From Bacillota bacterium (lineage in GTDB: Bacteria > Bacillota > Clostridia > Tissierellales > Peptoniphilaceae): a DNA stretch of 56,851 bases. The position numbers and the translations under genes were made by a program. Below the pieces are notes generated by a model. It was not told the origin of the DNA. It saw nothing but the letters and a program-made list of their open reading frames with translations, and searched no databases. Position 1 is the stretch's first letter. Every line of letters begins with the position of its first letter. Location of the stretch: contig JAEXBU010000016.1 in NCBI GenBank assembly GCA_023393815.1, positions 1 through 56,851 on the forward strand, in the 5' to 3' direction. Of this stretch, positions 1 to 7,992 are shown piece after piece.

Positions 1-230
1 AAATCATACTTCTTGTCGTCGGAAACGTAGTAATCGACAAATTCCAGTATTAAATTTCCCGCAAAGTCTTCGATCGGCGAAATATCTCGAAACACTTCCC
101 TAAGCCCTTCGTCGATGAGCCACTGAAACGAATTGGTTTGAACCCCCAATAGATTCGGTATTTCCAACACATCGTCGATTCTGGAATAACTCATTCTCTC
201 CCGTTTGCCGTATTGAACAGGATGTACCAT
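1..230 (-). CDS. rpoB: RNA polymerase beta subunit, N-terminal fragment
   Basis: This is the first 76 codons of the beta subunit of RNA polymerase; the gene runs off the left edge of the window. The translated start MVHPVQYGKRERMSYSR followed by IDDVLEIPNLL and a SFQWLI motif is the typical Firmicute RpoB N-terminus. The ATG at 230-228 follows a GGGGTGAGG ribosome binding site. RpoB normally follows rplL directly, but here the next gene upstream on the same strand is a VanW-family gene, and rplL lies about 14 kb away behind its own terminator. The gene therefore depends on a local promoter, and a TTGTAA/TAATAT pair is visible about 150 nt upstream. Identity is secure. Only the 3' remainder and the presence of rpoC are unseen. 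Confidence 0.96.
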   Translation of the reverse strand, partial: MVHPVQYGKRERMSYSRIDDVLEIPNLLGVQTNSFQWLIDEGLREVFRDISPIEDFAGNLILEFVDYYVSDDKKYD

Positions 231-383
231 CTAAATTCCTCACCCCTTACAGTTCCTTCGAAAAACAAAAAATGTATGTGTAAGAATACCCTCAAACATG
301 AACCGTAAATAACTTACATATACATCCTCTTCCGTAGCTGCGTCCGTCTTTTCCATATTGTTTTTATTATTATGCAATTTATT

Positions 384-412
384 ATATTAACACGAACCGT
401 TTTAATTTACAA
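384..412 (-). promoter_or_regulatory. Putative rpoB promoter
   Basis: On the minus strand a TTGTAA box (407-412) and a TAATAT box (384-389) are separated by exactly 17 nt. The pair sits just after the vanW stop codon. It would give rpoB an untranslated leader of about 145 nt. Independent transcription is expected because rplL, the usual upstream partner, is terminated far away. The assignment is by motif only. Confidence 0.55.
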
Positions 413-416
413 GGTT

Positions 417-1772
417 CTATTTCCCTTTCCCGATTAAAACTTTTCCGTCCACAGGGACGTAACGGCTCTTCGCGCAGAGAACACGCTTCACTTCCCGTCC
501 ATTTTGAGAATACACCGCGTAGGTATTGTACACGGATCCGTCAACTTTCTTTTGCAGAACCTTCACTTCTCCCCCCGGCAGTTCCGACGTGTAGGATTCG
601 CTGTCGGATGCCGCAAGGTTTTTGACTTTTTCCGTTACCAGGTCGATGGCATACGGCTTTTCTCCCTTTGCCCCGTAAATGGTACAGCGCAGCTTTCCCT
701 CCTCTCCCACGGTTTCGATGTACACGGGCTTCGTGTAGGGATTGGAAAAAATAAAATCCTTGTACCCGTCGCTGACGGCGCAGTCCAACCCCTCTTGCGC
801 ATAAGGTACAGGCTTCGAATGGTTGAACTTCGTAATCACCTCAAGCCCCGCGCGGGCGACCGCATTGTACATGGTCGTGGACACTTGGCAAACACCCCCG
901 CCCGTACCTTCCGTTTCCACACCGTTGGATACGGTTTTTCCTTCGACAAAACCATGGTCTTCAGTAATGCCGCCAATGGTCGATAGAAAGGACAGCTTTT
1001 CTCCCGGCACCAAGACGATACGGCGAAAATATTTGGCCCCGTTTTCCACATTGACGGCCCGGTTTTTATCCGCCACATCGTATTCCGTGACCGCTTCGGC
1101 CAACTTTCCGTCGATCCCCGCAAGAGCCTGCGCCTCGATGGCAGGCTCGACGATTCTCGTCTCGATTTCCACCGTTTCATCGGACAGGCGGGACAGATCT
1201 TTCTTCGCCCGTTCCACATCGGGCACTTCCCCTTTGCTGCCCGGTCGAATCACCGCACGGTCGCCTTCCATGGCCACGGTCGCCGGCTTTGCCGTGGCGT
1301 AGAGAACACCGTCCAAATTTCGAAGGCGACGATTTAAGATCGCCTGATCTACCTTTAAAGGCGTATCGACCGCATCGCCCTTAAAAAGCTGAGCCACGCG
1401 TCCGAACAGATGACGTTCGCGGCTCTCCTTCAGCGCGTCCTTCGCTGCTTGTTCCACGGGCATACTCAGCCCCAGCTGTGCCGTCGTCAACGTCGCGGAT
1501 TTTTTCTTATGGGTGAGGCGCACGGAACGAGACGCAAAATCCGCACGACGCTTTTCCAATTTTCTCTCGGCACCGCGTACCGTGAGAAAACCCAGTTTAT
1601 AACCGCAATAATCGGTCCCCGGACTAATGATGCCCAAAGTAGGCAATACGCTGATAGCGATAAAACAAACCACGGCGGCGAATCCTGCGATCGTCGCTAC
1701 GCGCTTTCTCTTCTTCCACTTTAAGCGGCGCCGCTTTTTATGGCGAAAATGTAAGTACGTATCTGAGATCAC
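417..1772 (-). CDS. VanW family protein with G5-like C-terminus
   Basis: Membrane-anchored cell-envelope protein of the VanW/YoaR type; the biochemical role of the family is not settled. A basic N-terminus precedes one membrane segment at about residues 25-48. A long extracytoplasmic region resembling the peptidoglycan-binding domain of YoaR follows. The VanW core lies at about residues 245-345 (PGEKLSF, GGGVCQVSTTMYNA, NHSKPVPY), and a G5-like domain lies at about 375-450. The GTG start at 1772-1770 overlaps the nth stop (GTGA), with a GGAG about 10 nt upstream, so it is probably translated with queG-nth. The length of 451 aa is normal for the family. No terminator was seen after the stop. 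VanW proteins outside vancomycin clusters are common and do not imply resistance. Confidence 0.88.
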   Translation of the reverse strand: MISDTYLHFRHKKRRRLKWKKRKRVATIAGFAAVVCFIAISVLPTLGIISPGTDYCGYKLGFLTVRGAERKLEKRRADFASRSVRLTHKKKSATLTTAQLGLSMPVEQAAKDALKESRERHLFGRVAQLFKGDAVDTPLKVDQAILNRRLRNLDGVLYATAKPATVAMEGDRAVIRPGSKGEVPDVERAKKDLSRLSDETVEIETRIVEPAIEAQALAGIDGKLAEAVTEYDVADKNRAVNVENGAKYFRRIVLVPGEKLSFLSTIGGITEDHGFVEGKTVSNGVETEGTGGGVCQVSTTMYNAVARAGLEVITKFNHSKPVPYAQEGLDCAVSDGYKDFIFSNPYTKPVYIETVGEEGKLRCTIYGAKGEKPYAIDLVTEKVKNLAASDSESYTSELPGGEVKVLQKKVDGSVYNTYAVYSQNGREVKRVLCAKSRYVPVDGKVLIGKGK

Positions 1773-2410
1773 GACTCGACACTCCTATAATAACAACAGA
1801 GATCCTTTAGATTACACGAATCGCAAAGCGGCCGTTGCGCCTTGCATAATCTGCGCCCCAAAAAAATCAACAAGTGATGGCCTTTGCTCCAATGTTCTTT
1901 GGGCCAAATAGCCATTAACTGCTTTTCCGTACCGTCCACATTTTTGCTGTCCGCAAGTCCTAAACGATTGGACACGCGAAAGACGTGGGTATCCACGGCA
2001 ATCGCGGGAATGCCCAGCACATTGGATGCCACCACATTGGCGGTCTTGCGGCCGACGCCTGCAAGCGTCATAAGGCCCTCGATGGTGGGAGGAATCTCGC
2101 CACCCCAAGTGTCCAGAATCTCCTCGGAGGCCGCCAAAATATTCTTCGCCTTGTTTCGGTAAACGCCGCAACTTTTTATATATCCTTCCAACTCCTCTTG
2201 GGAGAGGGTCACCATCTTCTCCGGCGTATTGTATTTTTCAAAAAGCACGTCGGTGACTTTATTGACCCGCACGTCCGTACACTGCGCCGAAAGAATCGTC
2301 GCGATTAAAAGTTCGTAGGGCGTGGAATAGTTCAGCTCCGCCCGAGCATCCGGAAACATTTCCTCCAGTCGTTCATAAACGATCGATGCTTCTTGTTTTG
2401 TTAAAGGCAT
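1769..2410 (-). CDS. nth: Endonuclease III, DNA glycosylase/AP lyase
   Basis: Base-excision repair enzyme that removes oxidised pyrimidines and nicks abasic sites. The 213-aa protein has the helix-hairpin-helix segment (LMTLAGVGRKTANVV) with its catalytic lysine, then the VDTHVFRV segment with the catalytic aspartate. A C-terminal four-cysteine cluster in the arrangement C-x6-C-x2-C-x5-C follows, the classical [4Fe-4S] loop of Nth. The start ATG is preceded by AGAGGTAAGT and lies 2 nt after the queG stop, and the stop overlaps the vanW start by 4 nt. This gives a tight queG-nth-vanW operon. The pairing of queG with nth is simply neighbourhood. Nothing is missing or truncated. Confidence 0.96.
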   Translation of the reverse strand: MPLTKQEASIVYERLEEMFPDARAELNYSTPYELLIATILSAQCTDVRVNKVTDVLFEKYNTPEKMVTLSQEELEGYIKSCGVYRNKAKNILAASEEILDTWGGEIPPTIEGLMTLAGVGRKTANVVASNVLGIPAIAVDTHVFRVSNRLGLADSKNVDGTEKQLMAIWPKEHWSKGHHLLIFLGRRLCKAQRPLCDSCNLKDLCCYYRSVES

Positions 2411-2412
2411 AC

Positions 2413-3321
2413 TTACCTCTTTCTTTCATTAAAATAGCGGCGAATGACGCGGGCATTTTTTACCCACTGCCGTTTCCCCCGCCACGATCCGCTCAAACGG
2501 CCGTAGCGTTTTTTAAAGCTGCGATTGCTCTGCTCTTCAATGCCGTCGAGGAAGATGTGCTCCACGGGATCGTCCGAGCGATACACCACGTCGATCTCCC
2601 GGTTCTTTGGACAAACCATCTGGCACACGTCACAACCGTAGAGCCAATCCGCCATCACCGCCCGCTCCCCGTCGGTTAACTCCTCTCGCTTTTGCGTGAT
2701 CCACGAACGGCAGCGATGGGGATGCAAGACGCCATTGCTGTCGATGGCCCTTCCCGGACAGGCATCCACACAAGCAGTACAAGATCCGCAGCTTCCCTTG
2801 GGCTCGCCCGAAATTCCGCCCTCTAAATTGGTGAGCAAAAGGCCGATGGCTACGTAGCTTCCCAAACGATCGTGGATAAAGCTGCCGTTTCGGCCGATGA
2901 ACCCTTTTCCCGTCATGGCGGCAAAGCCCCGCTCGTACAAAGGCCCCGTGTCCACTTGCCGATGCCACTGTACATGGGGGTAGGCACCTTGTAAATACAT
3001 CTCCAGCGCCTCCATTTTTTCGTTGAGCAAAATGTGGTAATCCACATCCCGAGAAAAACTCGCCAGACGACCATAGCCTTCCATTGCCGCCGGCTCCTCT
3101 TCGGAAAAAGGTACTTGTTCGAAGGCGACAAAGACGGATGCGACCGAAGGCAACAGTCGCGCAGGATCCATGCGAGACGCCATGTCCTCCGGCTCGATGG
3201 GGAGCATCTCTCCCGCCGCTTTTCGCGCCGCGAAAATAGAGGCCATGGCGCCGAGCTTTTTTGCCGGCACCCACGCCAAATCGTGAAAATGCAATAACTC
3301 TTTGATGTGCTCTACTTCCAT
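2413..3321 (-). CDS. queG: Epoxyqueuosine reductase
   Basis: Catalyses the last step of queuosine biosynthesis on tRNA, reduction of epoxyqueuosine to queuosine with cobalamin and two [4Fe-4S] clusters. The 302-aa protein carries two ferredoxin-type cysteine sets: C-x2-C-x2-C-x3-CP (SCTACVDACPG) and, further on, CDVCQMVCPKN. An upstream in-frame ATG at 3369 would extend it by 16 residues, but that stretch lies on the promoter boxes. I chose the ATG at 3321 because AAAGGA lies 6 nt upstream and the protein then begins MEVEHIKELL. No queA, tgt or queT is in the window, so the rest of the pathway must be elsewhere or Q precursors are salvaged. Confidence 0.95.
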   Translation of the reverse strand: MEVEHIKELLHFHDLAWVPAKKLGAMASIFAARKAAGEMLPIEPEDMASRMDPARLLPSVASVFVAFEQVPFSEEEPAAMEGYGRLASFSRDVDYHILLNEKMEALEMYLQGAYPHVQWHRQVDTGPLYERGFAAMTGKGFIGRNGSFIHDRLGSYVAIGLLLTNLEGGISGEPKGSCGSCTACVDACPGRAIDSNGVLHPHRCRSWITQKREELTDGERAVMADWLYGCDVCQMVCPKNREIDVVYRSDDPVEHIFLDGIEEQSNRSFKKRYGRLSGSWRGKRQWVKNARVIRRYFNERKR

Positions 3322-3340
3322 CCCAAGTCCTTTCCGTTGT

Positions 3341-3369
3341 TGTATAATAATACTATCACACTCTGACAA
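3341..3369. promoter_or_regulatory. Overlapping divergent promoters queG / rodA
   Basis: On the minus strand TTGTCA (3364-3369) and TATACA (3341-3346) are spaced 17 nt apart and face queG. On the plus strand a TATAAT (3343-3348) lies about 30 nt before the rodA start. The two -10 boxes physically overlap, so polymerases for the two directions should compete. A good -35 for rodA was not found. Confidence 0.5.
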
Positions 3370-3379
3370 AGGAGATGCT

Positions 3380-4621
3380 ATGATTCAGCTGAAGATTTTT
3401 GAAAAAATCAAGCCCTTTTTTACGCGGACGCATCCCGGCAAGCGCGACGTGGACCGCACTTTACTTTTTGTGGTCTTGGCCATTATCCTGATGGGGTTTT
3501 TGGCCTTGTCCTCGGCAACCTTATCCTACGGCAATCGGCCCTTCCTAATGAAACAGGGCATCGCGACTCTATTGGGTGCGGCCATTGCCGCCGTCTTAAT
3601 GTTGGTGGACTACCGTATTTGGAAGACTTATTACCCCCTGCTCTATATCCTTAGTGTCGTTCTCTTGACAGCGACCCTGCTCTTCGGCCACGGAGACACT
3701 ACCTGGGGATCGAAAAGTTGGCTCGCCATCGGCCCGGTGAATTTTCAGCCGGCAGAATTCGTCAAAATTTTTCTCGTCATATGCTTTGCCTTTTACCTGG
3801 ACAAACACGGCGAAAAAATCAACGAACCCAAGGAGCTTTTAAAAGCCTTGGCCTTCGCCGGTTTCCCCGTAGGGCTCATTATGCTCCAGCCGGATTTCGG
3901 AACGGCCATGGTCTTTCTGTTTTTCATCGCCGTTATGCTTTTTTTCTCCGGGCTGGATTGGAAATATATTTTCGGTGCCCTCGGCGCCGGATTCCTCGCT
4001 CTGCCGATCGTTTACGCCCGACTGGACGATTACCAAAAAGACCGGATTCTAAACTTTCTAAAACCCGGAGCCAACACTTCCGGCAGTGGCTATCAGGCCT
4101 ACGAAGGTCGCATCGCCATCGGCGACGGCCGCCTGTTCGGACGCGGCCTGTACAAGGGGCCCCAAACGCAATTTAATTTTATCCCGACGAAAGAAACGGA
4201 CTTTATCTTTCCCGTCCTCGTAGAAGAAATGGGCTTTCTCGGCGGCGCTCTGCTCCTCGGGCTCTACGGCCTTATGTTCTACCGACTCCTGTCTCTCGCA
4301 AAGCTCGCCAAAGACAAAGGCGGCGAACTGATGATCTTCGGATTCTTAAGCATTCTCTTTATTCACATCTGGGAAAACATGGGCATGACCTTGGGGCTTA
4401 TGCCCGTCACCGGAATCCCTCTTCCCTTCATCAGCTACGGAGGCACCTTCCAAATGGTCAACTTGGCCATGATCGGTCTCTGCCTAAGCGTTCGCTACCA
4501 TCGCTCGGAACGTCGCGAGATAGATTTTATGCCCGACTTTCTCTCCTCTATAAGCGATCGCATCAGTGATTTTCAAGAGCGCCAGTGGAACAAAGAACGT
4601 TTGAAACGATGGAAACGCTAA
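3380..4621 (+). CDS. rodA: RodA/FtsW-family peptidoglycan glycosyltransferase
   Basis: Polytopic SEDS-family protein that polymerises lipid II into glycan strands, for elongation (RodA) or division (FtsW). The 413-aa protein has about ten membrane segments. It carries the family motifs around the large periplasmic loop (NFQPAEFVKI, LQPDFGTAMVF with the conserved Asp, and TKETDFIFPVLVEE) and a C-terminal GIPLPFISYGG motif. The ATG at 3380 follows GGAGATGCT. An upstream extension to 3302 was rejected because it runs through the promoter and lacks a ribosome site. RodA is preferred over FtsW because no division genes flank it, but the SEDS subfamily cannot be fixed by eye. A strong terminator follows directly. 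Confidence 0.9.
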   Translation: MIQLKIFEKIKPFFTRTHPGKRDVDRTLLFVVLAIILMGFLALSSATLSYGNRPFLMKQGIATLLGAAIAAVLMLVDYRIWKTYYPLLYILSVVLLTATLLFGHGDTTWGSKSWLAIGPVNFQPAEFVKIFLVICFAFYLDKHGEKINEPKELLKALAFAGFPVGLIMLQPDFGTAMVFLFFIAVMLFFSGLDWKYIFGALGAGFLALPIVYARLDDYQKDRILNFLKPGANTSGSGYQAYEGRIAIGDGRLFGRGLYKGPQTQFNFIPTKETDFIFPVLVEEMGFLGGALLLGLYGLMFYRLLSLAKLAKDKGGELMIFGFLSILFIHIWENMGMTLGLMPVTGIPLPFISYGGTFQMVNLAMIGLCLSVRYHRSERREIDFMPDFLSSISDRISDFQERQWNKERLKRWKR

Positions 4622-4646
4622 GAACCGGCAAGATCGGTTCTTTTTT
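4620..4646 (+). terminator. rodA terminator
   Basis: A 7-bp stem (AGAACCG / CGGTTCT) with a 7-nt loop is followed by a run of T residues, immediately after the rodA stop codon. Confidence 0.85.
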
Positions 4647-4681
4647 CATAGAATAGGGAGTCTTTATTGAAATTTTCATTG

Positions 4682-4717
4682 TGTTATAATAGGCATGCTT
4701 ACTTTACCGTTCGGTAA
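4682..4717 (+). promoter_or_regulatory. degV extended -10 promoter with palindromic operator candidate
   Basis: An extended -10 box (TGT-TATAAT, 4682-4690) precedes degV. Fourteen nt downstream lies a perfect 14-nt palindrome, TTACCGTTCGGTAA (4704-4717), inside the expected initially transcribed region. The half-site spacing resembles TetR-type operators. Repressor binding is an inference. No regulator gene is adjacent. Confidence 0.5.
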
Positions 4718-4731
4718 GAAAGGATAGTTCA

Positions 4732-5601
4732 ATGACTCATTACGAAATTCTAATAGATAGCTCCCTCAACGTCCATACATCCTTTGTCGACGCCTGTTCC
4801 TACGCCATGATCCCCATGACCGTAGCCATAGGTGACAGGGATTTTTCCATTGGACGGAACACCCCTTTGGAAACCGTTCACGATTTTTATCGCCGCATCC
4901 AAACCGAGACGGCGAGCACCTCGCAAATTCCCCAGTCTATGTACGAAGCCTACTTTCAACCGGCGCTGGGATCCGGTGCGGACGTTTTGTATTTAAGTCT
5001 GTCTTCCGGCATCTCCGCCACCTACCATCAAGCCCTCTTAGCGAAAAAAGATCTGGAAAATGCCTTCCCTGGCCGGTCCGTCCACTGCGTGAACACGAGA
5101 AGTTGCGGTCCCGCCGGCTCGTTTCTCGTGAAACGCGCGGTGGAAAATAGGGAAAAAGGTATGACCGCCGAGGAAAATAAAAAGGATCTGGAAAACTTTC
5201 GAAGACGAGTCGTCTTCACGGGACTAATCACGCAACTGGATCACATTAAGCGCAGCGGCCGCCTTTCCGGGGGCATGGCTTTGGTGGGAAATGCCCTGCA
5301 CATTAAACCGATCCTGCTCATGGAAGAAAACGGCGATCTGGTTCTCTGCGACAAAGCCCGAGGCATAAAGCAAGCGACAAAACGCTTAATCCAAACGCTG
5401 GAGGAAAAGATGGACGTGGAGGAAACCACGATTTTTCTCTCCCATGGCGACGACGAGGATTTAGCTCTCTCGGCCAAGGAACAGATTCTTGAAAAAACCG
5501 ACGCCTCCGACGTCTTCATCGACTATTTAACCCCGGTGGTCAGTGCCCACATCGGTCAAGGTGCTCTCGGTATGAGCTTTATTCAGAAAATCGCCGACTA
5601 A
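4732..5601 (+). CDS. DegV family fatty-acid-binding protein
   Basis: DegV (FakB-like) proteins bind one fatty acid in a cleft and can present it to the kinase FakA for phosphorylation before membrane lipid synthesis. The 289-aa protein has the expected two-domain layout. The N-terminal TSQIPQSMYEA motif contacts the carboxylate, SLSSGISATYHQA follows, and the GRLSGGMALVGNALHIKP segment begins the second domain. The AAAGGA site before the ATG is convincing. No fakA (DAK1/DegV kinase) gene is in the window. The gene is flanked by the rodA terminator and the rplY promoter, so it is monocistronic, and a palindrome between promoter and start suggests lipid-responsive or TetR-type control (inference). 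Confidence 0.9.
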   Translation: MTHYEILIDSSLNVHTSFVDACSYAMIPMTVAIGDRDFSIGRNTPLETVHDFYRRIQTETASTSQIPQSMYEAYFQPALGSGADVLYLSLSSGISATYHQALLAKKDLENAFPGRSVHCVNTRSCGPAGSFLVKRAVENREKGMTAEENKKDLENFRRRVVFTGLITQLDHIKRSGRLSGGMALVGNALHIKPILLMEENGDLVLCDKARGIKQATKRLIQTLEEKMDVEETTIFLSHGDDEDLALSAKEQILEKTDASDVFIDYLTPVVSAHIGQGALGMSFIQKIAD

Positions 5602-5614
5602 ATTCATGAAAACG

Positions 5615-5643
5615 TGGAAATACAGCGGCGTTTCAGGTATAAT
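5615..5643 (+). promoter_or_regulatory. rplY promoter
   Basis: TGGAAA (5615-5620) and TATAAT (5638-5643) with a 17-nt spacer lie 30 nt upstream of the rplY start codon. In Bacillus the homologue ctc is SigB-dependent, but this promoter looks like a housekeeping type. Confidence 0.6.
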
Positions 5644-5673
5644 GTATTGTTGATTAAACAAAGGAGGAAACGA

Positions 5674-6315
5674 ATGAACACCATTAAATTAAATTTAGAA
5701 AAGCGCGACAACCTGGGCACGTCCGGCGCCAAGAAGCTCAGAACCGAAGGTTTGATCCCCGGTATTTTCTACGCGAAAGGCGAAGAACCTGTCGCCGTCT
5801 GTGCAAAGGCGAACGAATTACAAAAAGTCGTCGACGAAGCCGGCACGTCCGCATTGGTCGATGTCTCCATCGACGGGGAAGACCACAAAATCCTGTTTAA
5901 GGAAATTCAACAACACCCCTTCAAAAACCAATTGCTTCACTTCGACGCCTATGGCGTAAACTTGAAGGAAAAAATCAAGTTATCCATCCCCGTCGTCTTG
6001 GAAGGCCGCGACGAAATTCGCGTACAACCGTCCGTCTTGTTGCAATTGTTGGAAGAAGTGGAAGTCGAATGTTTGCCGACCCACCTTCCCTCCGAAGGTG
6101 TGGCTAACGTAGCCGATATGCAAATTGGCGATACCTTAACCGTCGCCGATTTGGACGTCGCATCCATCGCCGACATCGAAGTCTTGACAGACTTGGAAGA
6201 AGCCGTATGCTCCCTACAAGAACCCCGTGAAGAAGAAATCGTCGAAGACGAAGACGGCGCCGATGCCGCCGACGTTCCCACGGTGGGTGAAACAGAAAAA
6301 AACGAAGAAGAATAA
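5674..6315 (+). CDS. rplY: 50S ribosomal protein L25/general stress protein Ctc
   Basis: 5S-rRNA-binding ribosomal protein of the long L25/TL5/Ctc type. The 213-aa product has the N-terminal L25 domain (about residues 1-95; LRTEGLIPGIFYAKGEE, HFDAYGV) and the beta-rich C-terminal TL5 domain (about 96-185; PVVLEG, VLLQLLEEVEVECLP, IGDTLTVADL). It ends in a very acidic tail. The ATG at 5674 follows AAAGGAGGAAACGA; an upstream in-frame ATG at 5614 was rejected because it starts within the promoter. The gene is a single-gene unit between its promoter and a strong terminator. No pth gene, its frequent neighbour, follows. Confidence 0.95.
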   Translation: MNTIKLNLEKRDNLGTSGAKKLRTEGLIPGIFYAKGEEPVAVCAKANELQKVVDEAGTSALVDVSIDGEDHKILFKEIQQHPFKNQLLHFDAYGVNLKEKIKLSIPVVLEGRDEIRVQPSVLLQLLEEVEVECLPTHLPSEGVANVADMQIGDTLTVADLDVASIADIEVLTDLEEAVCSLQEPREEEIVEDEDGADAADVPTVGETEKNEEE

Positions 6316-6330
6316 TCGCCCGATCGGCGG

Positions 6331-6360
6331 AAAAGACCGGACACACACCGGTCTTTTTTT
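6331..6360 (+). terminator. rplY terminator
   Basis: A 9-bp stem (AAAGACCGG / CCGGTCTTT) with a 7-nt loop runs into seven T residues on the plus strand. Confidence 0.88.
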
Positions 6361-6388
6361 ATTGCCGCCATAGGTCACTCCAGCGAAT

Positions 6389-6430
6389 AAAAAAAGATGC
6401 CGACCGAATCCTCTCTCGGGCGACATCTTT
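6389..6430 (-). terminator. Terminator of the NhaC-family gene
   Basis: On the minus strand a long imperfect stem (AGATG, then CG-rich arms, closing with CATCT) is followed by seven T residues. It lies just after the antiporter stop codon and is convergent with the rplY terminator. Confidence 0.8.
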
Positions 6431-6435
6431 TCCCA

Positions 6436-7815
6436 TCAATTGCTCAATTCCTGTTCTATCGGCACGTCTTTTTCAAAATTCCACGTACCCTTCGGCTCAG
6501 CGTAACGAACGAAAATAGAAACCAAAGCAAAGATCGCGAGAAGGGCTTGATACCAGAGGAAGGGAATAATCTCTACCGGCGCGACGGCAGCCGCCCCCAA
6601 TTCCTTCGTCAAACCCGCAGCGATTAAAATCTGTGCGCCGTAGGGAATGATGCCCTGCATCACACAGGAGAAAACATCCAATAGGGACGCCGAACGTCTC
6701 GGATCCACCTGAAAGTCCTTGGAAATTTCCTTTGCCACAGGCCCGTCGATAATAATGGCGACCGTATTGTTGGCTGTTGCCGCATCGGTAACCAAAGTCA
6801 ATAGGGCGATCGACATTTCCGCCGACTTCACGTCTTTGGCAAAACCGCGAATCTTTTTGACCAGCCACTCGATGCCTCCGTTTTGCGACACCATATAAGA
6901 CAGGCCGCCGGTCAACATGGACAAGAGGAAGATCTCGAACATACCGCTGAAACCTTCAAAAATTGTTTGGGCGAAAGTCATCATAGTGAGCCCACCGGTG
7001 GCGATGCCGATAATCCCAGAAAGAAGGATCCCGCTGGTTAACACCAAAAATACATTCATTCCGGCAAGAGCCGAAATCAATACGAACAAATAGGGAATGA
7101 TTAAAACGAAGCGATAATGTAAATCGTCCAAGGCAACATTTCCCTCGGGCTTTCCTGCAAAGAGAAGGATCACAAAAGTAATAATCGCCGCCGGCAAGGC
7201 AATCTTTATATTTGTCCGAAACTTATCCTTCATGCCCACATGTTGTGTCCGTGTAGCGGCAATGGTGGTATCGGAAATAACGGACAGATTGTCTCCGAAC
7301 ATCGCGCCGCCTACCAAGGCGCCGAGTACCAACGCCAGAGGCAAACTTCCCTTTTGTGCCACGCCCACGGCAATGGGGCCGACCGCCGAAATCGTTCCCA
7401 CCGACGTCCCCGTAGAAATGGAAATAAAGCAGCTGATGAGAAATATGCCCGAAGTAACGTATTCCACGGGAATCATGGACAGGGCAAAATTGACGACGGA
7501 ATCCACTCCCCCGGAAGTCTTGGACACCGCGGCGAAGGCGCCGGCTAATATATAAATTAGGCACATAATGATGATGTTCTCGTCGCCGCATCCACGGACG
7601 AAGGCATTAAACTTTTCGTCAATGGATCCTTTAAACATCACAAAGGCTAAAATAATGGCGGGCAGAATGCACACCGGCGCCGCCACTTGATAAAAGGCCA
7701 TTTCCACGCCCATGGCATTTAAAATCATCCCCGTAGCCAAGTACACCAGCACGAAAAGAAGAAAAGGCAACAGCGCCGCGCCGTTGGCTTTCGGTTTCAA
7801 TCTTCCATCTTCCAT
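6436..7815 (-). CDS. NhaC family Na+/H+ antiporter-like transporter
   Basis: Integral membrane protein of 459 aa with about twelve hydrophobic segments. It has the NhaC-type signatures ISISTGTSVGTISAVGPIAVG and GAMFGDNLSVISDTTIAATRTQ, in which the Asp/Asn pair is the usual ion-binding region, and a second related half with VTDAATANNTVAIIIDGP. Members exchange Na+ for H+ or couple Na+ to uptake of organic anions or amino acids, so the substrate is uncertain. The ATG follows GGGGAGGCAATT. The gene is monocistronic, with its own consensus-like promoter and terminator. Annotation as Na+/H+ antiporter is by family only. Confidence 0.9.
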   Translation of the reverse strand: MEDGRLKPKANGAALLPFLLFVLVYLATGMILNAMGVEMAFYQVAAPVCILPAIILAFVMFKGSIDEKFNAFVRGCGDENIIIMCLIYILAGAFAAVSKTSGGVDSVVNFALSMIPVEYVTSGIFLISCFISISTGTSVGTISAVGPIAVGVAQKGSLPLALVLGALVGGAMFGDNLSVISDTTIAATRTQHVGMKDKFRTNIKIALPAAIITFVILLFAGKPEGNVALDDLHYRFVLIIPYLFVLISALAGMNVFLVLTSGILLSGIIGIATGGLTMMTFAQTIFEGFSGMFEIFLLSMLTGGLSYMVSQNGGIEWLVKKIRGFAKDVKSAEMSIALLTLVTDAATANNTVAIIIDGPVAKEISKDFQVDPRRSASLLDVFSCVMQGIIPYGAQILIAAGLTKELGAAAVAPVEIIPFLWYQALLAIFALVSIFVRYAEPKGTWNFEKDVPIEQELSN

Positions 7816-7896
7816 AATTGCCTCCCCGCATATCTACTAAAACGACGACTGCATTCGCCCCGTACCTTCAGAATGAAAACATTTTTTCACTAAGTC

Positions 7897-7925
7897 ATTA
7901 TAGTGTTTCCGCTCACCTTTGTAAA
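7897..7925 (-). promoter_or_regulatory. Promoter of the NhaC-family gene
   Basis: On the minus strand TTTACA (7920-7925) and TATAAT (7897-7902) are separated by exactly 17 nt. The start codon lies about 80 nt downstream. Confidence 0.75.
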
Positions 7926-7952
7926 GATTCTTTAACTATCCTGCTTCACCCA

Positions 7953-7987
7953 ATAAAAAACCCCCGCACATTTTAAGGGCGCGGGAG
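7953..7987 (-). terminator. ribU terminator
   Basis: On the minus strand CCCGC and GCGGG arms with a loop of about 13 nt are followed by a T6 run, directly after the ribU stop codon. Confidence 0.75.
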
Positions 7988-7992
7988 ATTGA

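Noticed and set aside
240..356. A 38-codon minus-strand frame in the rpoB leader whose stop overlaps the rpoB ribosome site
   Set aside because: No ribosome binding site and no recognisable sequence; it could be a leader peptide but the evidence is too thin.
504..1302. Long plus-strand frames opposite vanW and many similar frames opposite purDL, the SDR gene and others
   Set aside because: They are shadows of real genes: no ribosome sites, no recognisable motifs, and the opposing genes are well supported.
3322..3369. Upstream extension of queG (MSECDSIIIQQRKGLG)
   Set aside because: It covers the promoter boxes of both divergent genes and lacks a ribosome site.
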